Below are positions 16,816 to 25,470 of a stretch of 64,000 bases of DNA, piece by piece. Every line of letters starts with the position of its first letter. Within the stretch, counting starts at the first letter, position 1. Under the pieces are notes generated by a model that did no database searches, had not been told where the DNA came from, and saw only the letters and a program-made list of their open reading frames with translations. This DNA is from DAOMFB01 sp963721385 (GTDB lineage: Bacteria; Acidobacteriota; Thermoanaerobaculia; UBA5066), in NCBI GenBank assembly GCA_963721385.1, contig CAVRJB010000019.1, positions 806,001 through 870,000 of the forward strand, written 5' to 3'. The translations under genes were made by a program, and so were the position numbers.

Positions 16816-17994
16816 ATGCCCCGCCTCCAGCTGACGACCTCCGGCGAGTCTCACGGCCCGAAGCTGACCGCGATCCTCTCCGGCCTTCCGGCCGGCCTCC
16901 TCGTCGACGCGGCCGCCGTCGATTTCGACCTCGCCCGCCGCCAGCACGGGTACGGCCGGGGCGGGCGGATGAAGATCGAGCGGGACTCCGCCGCCTTCAC
17001 GGGCGGCCTGCGCGGCGGCGAGACGCTGGGCGGGCCGGTCTCGTTCGAGATCGCGAACCTCGACCACGGCGTCTGGGCGGCCGCCATGGGGCCGTTCGCG
17101 CTCGACGTCGAGGCGGCGCGGAAGAGGCGCGTCGCGTCGCCGCGCCCCGGGCACGCCGATCTCGCGGGCGGGCTCAAGTACGGCCGGCGCGACCTGCGCG
17201 ACATCCTCGAGCGGGCGAGCGCCCGCGAGTCGGCGGCGCGCGTCGCCGCGGGCGCGCTCTGCCGGCAGTTCCTCACCACCTTCGGGATCTCGATCCGGAG
17301 CGGCGTCCTGTCGATCGGCGACGTCCGGGTCCCCGAGCCGGAGGATGGCTTCTCGTTCCGCGACCTCGAGCGGGTCGACGAGGCGTCCCTCTTCCGCTCG
17401 GTCGACCCGCGCGTCGAGGAGGGGATGAAGGCCGCCGTCGACGCCGCGGCGAAGGCGGGCGACACGCTCGGCGGCACGATCCTCGTCGGGGCGCGCGCCG
17501 TCCCCGCGGGACTCGGGTCGCACGTCGCATGGGACGTGAAGCTCGACGGGCGGATCGCGCAGGCGCTGATGTCGATCCCGTCGGTGAAGGCGGTCTCGCT
17601 CGGGGAGGGGGTCGCGAACGCCTCCCGCCCCGGCTCCCGCGCGCACGACCCGATCGGGTGGGAGAAGAGGCGCGGCTTCTTCCGCACCTCGAACCGCGCG
17701 GGCGGGCTGGAGGGGGGGATCACGAACGGCGAGGACGTCCTCGTCACCCTCTTCCTGAAGCCGATCTCGACGCTCAAGGAGGGTCTCCCTTCGGTGGACA
17801 TCGATACGAAGGCGCCTCACACGGCGCAGTACGAGCGGTCCGACGTGACGGCTGTTCCCGCCGGGGGCGTCATCGGCGAGGCGATGCTGGCGTTCGTCCT
17901 CGCCGACGCTCTCCTGGAGAAGACCGGGGGCGACTCGATGGACGAGGTGCGTCGGAACTTCGACGGGTTCGTGGCGGCCCAGCGGGAGTTCTGA
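16816..17994 (+). CDS. aroC: Chorismate synthase AroC
   Basis: AroC eliminates phosphate from EPSP to give chorismate, using reduced FMN. The protein has 392 residues. All family signatures are present: the N-terminal TTSGESHGPKL, GRGGRMKIE, RPGHADLAGGLKYGRRDLRD, and the C-terminal GGITNGEDV followed by RSDVTAVPAGGVIGEAM. The next gene, a class V aminotransferase, starts 2 bases after the stop. No other shikimate gene is in the window. Confidence 0.97.
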   Translation: MPRLQLTTSGESHGPKLTAILSGLPAGLLVDAAAVDFDLARRQHGYGRGGRMKIERDSAAFTGGLRGGETLGGPVSFEIANLDHGVWAAAMGPFALDVEAARKRRVASPRPGHADLAGGLKYGRRDLRDILERASARESAARVAAGALCRQFLTTFGISIRSGVLSIGDVRVPEPEDGFSFRDLERVDEASLFRSVDPRVEEGMKAAVDAAAKAGDTLGGTILVGARAVPAGLGSHVAWDVKLDGRIAQALMSIPSVKAVSLGEGVANASRPGSRAHDPIGWEKRRGFFRTSNRAGGLEGGITNGEDVLVTLFLKPISTLKEGLPSVDIDTKAPHTAQYERSDVTAVPAGGVIGEAMLAFVLADALLEKTGGDSMDEVRRNFDGFVAAQREF

Positions 17995-17996
17995 GG

Positions 17997-19145
17997 GTGG
18001 ATCTCTCCCGGGAGTTCCTGGACCGGGAGTTCCCGTCCCGGAAGCACGGCGTCCAGTTCAACCACGCGGCGGTCTGCCCGCTCCCCGCGCGTGCCGCGCA
18101 GGCGCTGGCCGCCTACGCCGGAAGGCTCGCGGAGCGCGGCTCCCTCGACTGGCGGGAGTGGGGCGCCGAGGCCGACGCCCTCCGGGTGGCGGCCGCGTCG
18201 CTGATCGGCGCCGACGACTCCGTCGGGGGCGCGCGGTCGGTCTCCGTGGTTCCGAACACGACCTGGGGGCTCAATCTCGTCGCGCAGGGGCTCGACCTTT
18301 CGCCGGGCGACTCGATCGTCACGACCGCGAGCGAGTTCCCCGCGAACCTGACGCCCTGGATCGCGCTCGAGCGCTCCGGCGTCCGGGTGAAGCGGCTCGC
18401 GACGCGCGACGGCGCCTTCACGGCCGAGGAGATGGCGGCCGCCTGCGACGGATCGACGCGCGCCGTGTCGGTCTCCCTCGTCTCCTTCCACACGGGCTTC
18501 CGCGCCCCGGTCGAGGCGATCGGCGCCTTCTGCCGCGACCGCGGCCTCGCCTTCGGCCTCGACGCGATCCAGGGCGTCGGGGCGATTCCGGTGGACGTGG
18601 CGGGATGGGGCGTCGACTTCCTCTCGGCCGACGGCCACAAATGGATGCTCGGGCCGGAGGGGTGCGGGATCCTCTTCACGCGGCCGGCCTTCCGGGAGCG
18701 GCTGCGCGCCCCGGCGGGGTGGACGAACCTGAGGCGCGACGGCGGCGGGGATTTTCGCGTGCCGGATCGCCCCGAGTACGCCTCCGACGCCACGAAGTTC
18801 GAGGTCGGCGCGCTCCCGACGCCGGGCGTCTATGCGCTGCGGGCGTCGGCCGAGCTGCTCCTCTCGCTCGGCCTCGACCTGATCGGGCGGCGCATCGCGC
18901 GGACGCTCGCGGCTCTCGCCGACGGACTTCCGAAGCTCGGGTTCTCGCCCGTCCTCTTCGGCGGCCCGCCGCACGCGGGGATTCTCGCCGCGCGGCCGCC
19001 GGCGGGAAAGGACGCCCGCTTCTTCGCGAAGCGGCTCGCCGACGCAGACATCGCGGCGTCCGCGCGCGAGGGATTCCTCCGGCTCTCGCCCCACGTCGGG
19101 AACGACGAGGAGGAAGCGGCGCGTGTCCTCTCGGCGCTCGGGTAG
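17997..19145 (+). CDS. Class V aminotransferase-fold PLP enzyme
   Basis: A 382-residue PLP-dependent enzyme of the class V (cysteine desulfurase/isopenicillin-N epimerase) fold. The PLP lysine is Lys205 in LSADGHKWMLGPEGCG. TTASEFPANLTPW and DAIQGVGAIPVDV give the usual cofactor contacts. The region where desulfurases carry the catalytic cysteine loop has none, and NifS is encoded elsewhere in the window (38204-39364), so an aminotransferase, lyase or epimerase role is more likely than desulfuration. The start is GTG at 17997, coupled to aroC; the last 23 bases overlap the next gene. Confidence 0.78.
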   Translation: MDLSREFLDREFPSRKHGVQFNHAAVCPLPARAAQALAAYAGRLAERGSLDWREWGAEADALRVAAASLIGADDSVGGARSVSVVPNTTWGLNLVAQGLDLSPGDSIVTTASEFPANLTPWIALERSGVRVKRLATRDGAFTAEEMAAACDGSTRAVSVSLVSFHTGFRAPVEAIGAFCRDRGLAFGLDAIQGVGAIPVDVAGWGVDFLSADGHKWMLGPEGCGILFTRPAFRERLRAPAGWTNLRRDGGGDFRVPDRPEYASDATKFEVGALPTPGVYALRASAELLLSLGLDLIGRRIARTLAALADGLPKLGFSPVLFGGPPHAGILAARPPAGKDARFFAKRLADADIAASAREGFLRLSPHVGNDEEEAARVLSALG

Positions 19146-20553
19146 GCCTGGCTCCGCCGCGGCGATCGCGGCCGTGGCGGCGGGGACGGCGGCGATCGCC
19201 TGGCCGCTCGTCTGGAACGGATTTCCGCTCGTCTTCTTCGACACCTCCGAATACCTGTTCCGGTGGGCCGACCTCGTTCCGGGTTTCGACCGGCCGCTCT
19301 TCTACTCTCTCTGGCTCGGGGCGTTCCATCCCGTTCCGCTCGGGCTCTTCGCCGCGGCGCTCGCGCAGGCGCTCGTGACCGCGCTCCTTCTCCTCGGCCT
19401 CTCCCGATCGTTCGTTCCGGGGCGCCGGGCGGCTCTCGTGACGGTTTTCCTCGCCCTGCTCGTCGCGGCGTCACCGTCAGCGTTCCATGTCGTGACCCTG
19501 ATGCCCGACGTCTCGGCGCTCTTGATCGGGCTCGCTCTTCCGCTTCTCGCGCTCGCGCCGTCGCGCGGCGTGGCGGCGGGGGCGGCGGCCCTCCTGGCGG
19601 TTTCGATGACGTGGCACGGCGCCAACCTGCCCCTCGTCGTCCTCGTGGCGCCCGCGGTCCTCCTCGCGGCGCGCGAAGCCGGGCCGGGGACGGGACGGGC
19701 CGGACTTCTCCTCGGGGCGGCTCTCGCCGTTCACCTCGGGGCCCTGTCGTGGAACGGATCCCGGGCGGGGCTCGGCTTTCGCCCGGAGACCGGCGGGACG
19801 TTTTTCCTTGCCGCCCGCCTCCACGAAAGCGGAACGCTCGCCGCGGCGCTCGAAGCGCAGGCCGGGAAAGAGACCGACGCGAAGCGCCGGGAGGCGTACC
19901 TCGCCGCCGCGAGAGGCGAGCGGGAGTTCGTCGCGGTCAACGAGCCGTTTCTCTGGAGCGAACGGTCGCCGCTCAACCGCGCCTTCCCGGGCTGGCGCGA
20001 CGACCTGACGGCCTACCGGAATGCCTCGGCCTTCTTCCGGCCGGTCCTCCTGCCCGGGCTCGCCGCCGACCCCTCGGCCTTTCTTCGGAGCGGCTGGCGA
20101 AACGTCCTTTTCATGGCTCGCGGGGAAAACCTCCTGGGCGACTTCGTGGTTCATCCGCCCGGCTCGGGCGTCGACCACGTCCTCGGAGAGCGGTGGGGCC
20201 AGGATCGCGCCCGCTTCCGCGCCTCAAAGCAGGGAAGAGGCGACCTGCCGGCGCGAACGCTCTTCCGGTTCGCGAGGGCCTGGGAAACCATCGCCCCCTA
20301 CGTGTCGACGCTCGCCCTCGGGGCGGCGCTGTCGCTCGCGGCGATGACGGTCCTCCGGCCGCGCGGCAAGCCTGCGCCGGCCCCGGCGCTCTTCGCGGCG
20401 TCGCTCCTCTCCCTCGTTTTCGTCCTCGATCTGCTCGTCTGCGGCTTCCTGAGCGGGCCGTCGGCGCGCTATGGCGAGCGCGTCTTCGCACTGCCTCTTC
20501 TCGCGCTCGCGCTCGCCGCGCTCGGCGGCCGCCGCTTCGCCCGCGGCCGCTGA
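19123..20553 (+). CDS. Polytopic membrane protein, possibly GT-C-like glycosyltransferase
   Basis: A 476-residue protein with about ten transmembrane helices. After the first helix it has FPLVFFDTSEYLFRW, an acidic loop motif in the place where GT-C-fold glycosyltransferases carry a catalytic Asp; this resemblance is suggestive only. A roughly 150-residue extracytoplasmic-looking section (from GTFFLAARLHESG to FVVHPPGSG) separates two helix bundles. The GTG start overlaps the aminotransferase gene by 23 bases. The gene is convergent with, and 5 bases from, the M23-like gene. Function is unassigned. Confidence 0.65.
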   Translation: MSSRRSGRPGSAAAIAAVAAGTAAIAWPLVWNGFPLVFFDTSEYLFRWADLVPGFDRPLFYSLWLGAFHPVPLGLFAAALAQALVTALLLLGLSRSFVPGRRAALVTVFLALLVAASPSAFHVVTLMPDVSALLIGLALPLLALAPSRGVAAGAAALLAVSMTWHGANLPLVVLVAPAVLLAAREAGPGTGRAGLLLGAALAVHLGALSWNGSRAGLGFRPETGGTFFLAARLHESGTLAAALEAQAGKETDAKRREAYLAAARGEREFVAVNEPFLWSERSPLNRAFPGWRDDLTAYRNASAFFRPVLLPGLAADPSAFLRSGWRNVLFMARGENLLGDFVVHPPGSGVDHVLGERWGQDRARFRASKQGRGDLPARTLFRFARAWETIAPYVSTLALGAALSLAAMTVLRPRGKPAPAPALFAASLLSLVFVLDLLVCGFLSGPSARYGERVFALPLLALALAALGGRRFARGR

Positions 20554-20558
20554 GGGGC

Positions 20559-21546
20559 TCAGCGGACGAACGCGGGGAGCAGCCGTCTCACTTGGCGCGA
20601 CGGGCCGGTCCGCCAGCTCCGCGGCCGTGATCCAGTCGACGTCGAGGATGAAGAGGCGGGGGTCGAGCGGAACGAAGCCCTTCTCCGTCCGGCGGCACAC
20701 CTCGTAGTGGAGGCGCGGGGCGGGCGCGAAGCCGCTCGTCCCGACGTGCCCGACCGGCTCGCCCCTTCTCACACGCTTCCCGCGCCGGAGGGCCCCCTTC
20801 GCGAGGTGGCCGAAGACGGTCCGCGTGTCGTCGTCGTGTGCCAGGACGACGAGGTTGCCGAGGCGCCTCCACGCCGCATCGCTTTTTTTCGGCGCGGGCC
20901 CGGACCAGACGACGGTGCCCGACGCGGGCGCGAGAACCGGAAGGCCCGCGGGCGCCGCAAGGAGAAGCCCCGGATAGAACTCTTCCTGGCTCGTCAGGTG
21001 GGAAGGCCGGAAGCCGAAGAGGGTGAGCGGCACCGCCGCAGAGGGCTCGACCGGAGAGCGGGAGGGAATGCGGAGCGGGTCGGGTTTCCCGCCGGGGCCG
21101 GGGAGCGAGGCGAGCTGCCGGCGGTAGAGCTCGGAGACGCGGAGGCGGCGGGCGAGCGCCATGACGGCCGCCTCCACGGCCACGGGCTCCGTGGGAGCGC
21201 CCGCGCTCGCCGTCGTCGGAAAGCCGGACGGGGAGGCGACTCCCGCCACGAGGCCGACCCGGGCGAGGAAGAGTCCGTCCGTGGCAAGCCTTCGTGAGAG
21301 CTTTTCGGAGCGGCGCCCGACGGTCGCGAACGCTTCGGCGCCGCGCTTCGTCGTCTCGCGCAAGGCCAGGCGGTCCACCGAGCGGACGAGATCCGAAAGG
21401 AGGGCGGGCGCGCCGAGGAGACCCGTGACGACGGCGGTCCCCGCGCCGACGACGAGCGCCGCGACGATGGCCCCGGTGGCGGGGGCGATTCGCACGACGC
21501 GCGTCTTCCGCTTCGCGTCGCCGGGGTGGAACCGGACCTCGGTCAT
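20559..21546 (-). CDS. Degenerate M23/LytM-like envelope protein, +1 frameshift near 20607
   Basis: A membrane-anchored protein (helix at about residues 20-45), then a helical region, then an M23/LytM-type beta-domain (LPVLAPASGTVVW, VFGHLAKGALRRG, GEPVGHVGTSG, LHYEV). The first zinc-ligand motif (His-x3-Asp) is replaced: the corresponding segment is YPGLLLAAPAG. The usual HxH is RLH. The domain is therefore probably catalytically dead, as in EnvC/NlpD-type amidase activators. Near 20607 an extra base in ggccggtcc shifts the frame; removing it gives a C-terminus ending LLPAFVR at 20559, 5 bases from the convergent gene, and exactly 329 codons. The ATG overlaps the upstream gene as ATGA. Confidence 0.72.
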
Positions 21547-23520
21547 GGCGCGAGAGGTCCGACTTCGATCCCGAGCCGGCGCGAGTCCTCGGCGCGGGAG
21601 GGACGGAACGTCTCCGACACCTCGAGGCGGAGGACTCCCGGTCCCTCGGCCGGCACCTCCAGCCGCTTCCACCCCGACGCGGCGAGCACCACTCGGCCGA
21701 GCGGCCGGTCGTTCCACAAGACCGCGAGCGGCACCGCCCGGAGGTCCGGTCGGGCGTTCCGGACGGGGAGCGCGACCGTCCGGCGGACCCCGGGCGTCCC
21801 GGGGACCCGCCACGCCGCCGCGTGCGACGTCCAGTGGAACGACCGGCCCGACGGCTCCCGCTCCACGCCGAAGAGGCCGGCGGTCTCCGCGTACTGGAAC
21901 GCGTCGTCGGGCGCCCGCGAGGCGAGCCCGGCGTGGATCGCGCCGCCGGCGAGGACCACGAGCGTGCCGGCGACGACGACCGGGACGAGGCCCGCGAGGA
22001 GCCGGGCCGTCCGCCCGTCGGGTCGGAGCGGCAGCCGCGCCGACAGGATGCCGACGAACGCCGCGATCTCGGGGTAGAGGAGGTGGGAGCCGAAGAGGAA
22101 GACGACGAGCAGGCCGATGATCGCGGCGGCGGCCCCCGCGACCGGGAAGGCCGACTCCGTCGACGGGTCTGCGAGCGAAAGGGCGCGCCCGGCCGCGCGG
22201 AGGATCGCGAGCATCAGGAGGGCGAAGACGAGGCCCCCGGCGAGCCCCGACTCGGCCAGGACGCCGAGGTAGAGCGACGGCGGATGGTCGCTCCACGTCA
22301 CGGGCGTTCCGAGCGCGGCGGCGACGTTTGGAAAGGCCGACGCGAACCCGCCGACGCCGAAGCCGGCCAGCGGCCGCTCCCGGAACATCGACCACGCGGC
22401 CTCGTAGAGGAGGAATCGCTCCGGCGTCCTCTCCTCCGGCGTCGGCGCGCGGCCGAGCGCTGTCTCGATCCGCGCGAGGAGAGCCGACCGGACGGCGCCG
22501 CGGTTCGGCCAGGAGAGGGCGGCCGCGAAAGCGAGCGCTCCGACGATCGTGAGCGCCCCGAGCGACGTGGCGAGCCGCCGCCGTCGCCCTCCGCGGGCGC
22601 CGGCGGCGAGCCGCATCGCGCCCCAGAACAGAAAGATCGCCGCCGACGTCAACGCGCCGATGAGGCCGGCCCGCGAGCCGGCGTCCGTAACCACGAGAAT
22701 GACGAGCGGCACGCCGAGCGCCGCGAGTATCCGGAAAGCCGCCCCGCCGCTCATGGCGCGCGCGAGGAGCGGCGCGAGGAGGAGGGCGGCGGCCACGCCC
22801 GCGGCCGACGGGTCGGTGAAGAGGCTCTGGGACCGGCCCCACTGCTCCCATCGCGACGGCGCGCCAGTCGGGGAGGAGGCCCGTCTTCTGGAGGAGCGCC
22901 GCGCCGCCCGCAAGGAGGGCAGCCGCGACGAGCGACGCCTCGATCGCCCTGCGGCCGGCCGCGTCCCGCCCGAGGTCGGCGGCGGCGCGGTGAAAGCCGG
23001 CGGCGACGAACAGCGAGGCGAGGGCGGCCACGATCGCGGGGTAGGCCTGCGCGGCGTCCTGCCCGAGGACGTTGACGGCACGCGGCGGAGGGACATCCCG
23101 AAGCAGAAGGTACCCGGTGCGGAGCCAGACGATCGTCGTCGCCGCCGAGACGAGAGAGGCGGCCGCGACGCCCCGCCACACGGCGAGAAGGGGAGCGCTC
23201 CTTTGCGGAACGTCCATCTCGTAGATCCGCTTCAGGCTCGAGCCGGCGAAGTACCCGGCCAGGACGACCGGTGCCGCCCATGCGGGCTCCGGAGCGCCGA
23301 ATGCCAGCGCCGACACACCGGCGGCCGCCGTGGCGAGCACGGCGCCGACGAAGGCCGCGCGCCGTGAGGCGAGCGCTCCGGCGAAGAGCAGCACCGCCCC
23401 TGCGACGAGCGTCGTCCGGTAGGCCGGAATCGGCGGGAGAAGGAATGGCACGAGTAGCGCCGCGGCCGCGATCCAGGAGAGCGCGCCCCAGAGGCCGGCG
23501 AGCGGAGAGGGCCGCGCCAT
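21543..23520 (-). CDS. O-antigen ligase-like membrane protein 2, +1 frameshift near 22857
   Basis: A polytopic protein of about 658 residues with more than ten helices, then a soluble C-terminal beta-rich section. The core contains RFLLYEAAWSMFRERPLAGFGVGGF and a YLGVLAESGLAGGL helix, the pattern of the O-antigen ligase/polymerase (Wzy_C) family: a periplasmic loop before an ...HN/DHPPSLYL...E.G..G... region. The first third lies in another frame; one extra base in the segment encoding LLPDWR near 22857 breaks it, and removing it gives 659 codons. Its ATG overlaps the paralogue upstream (ATGA) and its stop overlaps the M23-like gene. The substrate (O-antigen, teichuronate-like polymer or protein glycan) is unknown. 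Confidence 0.78.
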
Positions 23521-25470
23521 CAGCGCAGAAGGGCGAGAAGCGGCGACGCCGCCTGCACGGAGAGGATGCGACGGTCGTCGCCCGCCGTCGTGGCGGGACA
23601 GAACGAGAAGGAGCTGCGGATCTCGCAGGCGGCCTTCCGGCCTCCTCCCGGGGACGGCGTGATGACGAGGTCGGTCCAGGTCGCCGGCGGCAGCGTCACC
23701 GACGCCCAGGGTCCGCCGTCGATGCGCGCGGCGACGGAGACGGGGCCCGGGGCGTCCGCGGCTTTCAGCCGGAGCCGGAACGGGCCGCTGCCGTCGGGCC
23801 GGGCGGCGTTCACCAGAGCCGCCGGCCCGATCCAGCGGACGGCATTCGGTCCCTCGTCGGGGCTCCACGAGCCGTAACCGTATCGGCCTGCCTCCCGGCC
23901 GGGAGAGAGGAGCAGCCTCGGGACGCCCCAGACGACGAGAAGCGCCGCCGCCGCGAGGACGGGGAAGGAGCGCGCGGCGCGGGGCGCGGAGTCGGCCGCG
24001 CCCGACATGGGGAGCAGCGCCGCGTGTCCCCAGAAGACGAGCTGCATCTCGGGCAGGAGCCAGGGGTGCGACGTCAGCCCGCAGAAGAGGAACGCGCCCA
24101 GCCCGAAGGCGAGTCCGGAGGCCGATCCGTCGCCCTCGGCCGCGCGTCTGCCTTCCCGGACGAGCCGCGGGACGAGCAACGCGAACGGCAGGAGAAGGAG
24201 GACGCCGCCCACGAGCCCATTCTCGTCCAGGCACTGGAGCGGGTAGTTGTGGACATTCTCCGCGTCCAGCGGAAAGTCCTCGGGCCGAAATTCGGAGAAG
24301 CGGGCCGGGACCCGCCCGGGCCCGACACCCGCGAGCGGGTGGGCCCTCAACATGGCGAGTCCGGCCTGCCAGAAGCCGACCCGTCCGGCCGTCAGCGCAA
24401 GCTTGACGGCGGCAGGGTCGCCGAGAGAGGCGACCCGGCCGCGGAGGATCGATCCGGTCCGGCCGGGAAAGAACGTGACGAGCGCTGCGGCGAGGAGTGC
24501 GGCGGCCGCGGCGCCGCCCAGCAGGGGCAGGAGCCGCGCGGGGTCGCGTCGGCGCAGGCCCGCGGCGGCCACGCCCAGGAAGAGGCATCCGGCGGCGGCG
24601 GCGCCGATCCAGGCCGTGCGTGATCCCGACAGGAGGAGGCCGACGAAGAAGAGGACGGCGAGGGCGAAGCCGAGGGCCCGCTTCGCGCCCCGCGCGGCGA
24701 AGGCCGCGCCGGCGGCCGGAAAGAGGAGGAGGGCGAAGTAGGCCCCGGCGGAGTTGTAGTCTGAAAGCGTCGAGACGACGCGCTTCATCTGCGACGCGGT
24801 CTCGTAGAACGCGGGAGGCCAGAGTTTGAGGCCCGAAGCCGCTTCGAGGACGGCATAGGCGGCCACGAGAAAGCCCCCGGCGAGCGACGCCCGGAGGACG
24901 GCCGCCGCGCCGTACCGCGCCGCCGCGCGCCGGAGGGCGAGAAACGCGAAGAGCGCCGTCGCGTGAACGAGGGCGGCGCGGAGCGGCGCCGCCGCCTGGT
25001 CGGCGTCGAGCCCGAAGAAGTTCCGCGTGAAGTCTCGTAGGCCGCCGGGAAGAAGAGGCGCGGGGAGCGCGGCGAGCGTTGCCGCGATCCCGCCGACGGC
25101 TGCCGCGAGGGCCGCGAGGACCAGCGGCGCGACGAGCGGGTCCCGCGGCCTCCCGCCGGCCGGGCGGGCCACGAGCCCTCCGGCGGCGGCTGCGAGGAGC
25201 GCCATCTCGGCCGGGGCGATCCACGGGCCGTGCAGTCGGGTGCCGAGAATCGGGAGGAGCGGGACGACGGCGAGAAGCGCCAGGGCAGCTGCCGCGGGGC
25301 GGAAGGCCGCGAGGAGGAAGACGGCGGCCGAAGGGAGCATGACGGCCCAGGGCGCCCGCTGAAGAGGGAGGTTCGCCGCGAATGACGGCAAGGGCGAGGA
25401 GGAAGGAAGCGCCGACGAGCCGCAGAACGAGCCGGAGGGGTTCCCGCGGCGCGTCGGCGTCGGAAGTCAG
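23520..25470 (-). CDS. O-antigen ligase-like membrane protein 1, CTG start, +1 frameshift near 25390
   Basis: A polytopic protein with the Wzy_C/O-antigen ligase pattern: GFWQAGLAMLRAHPLAGVGPGRV, then AENVHNYPLQCLDENGLVGG, and a soluble C-terminal tail. The region from a TTG at 25391 alone encodes 623 residues. Upstream, the neighbouring frame encodes a plausible continuation (LRLVLRLVGASFLLAL) back to CTG at 25470-25468. This CTG overlaps the carB stop and has a perfect GGAGGT box 6 bases upstream. One extra T in ccctTgccg near 25390 explains the break; correction gives 650 codons. It is paralogous in layout to the next gene, and both follow carB in one operon. Confidence 0.78.
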
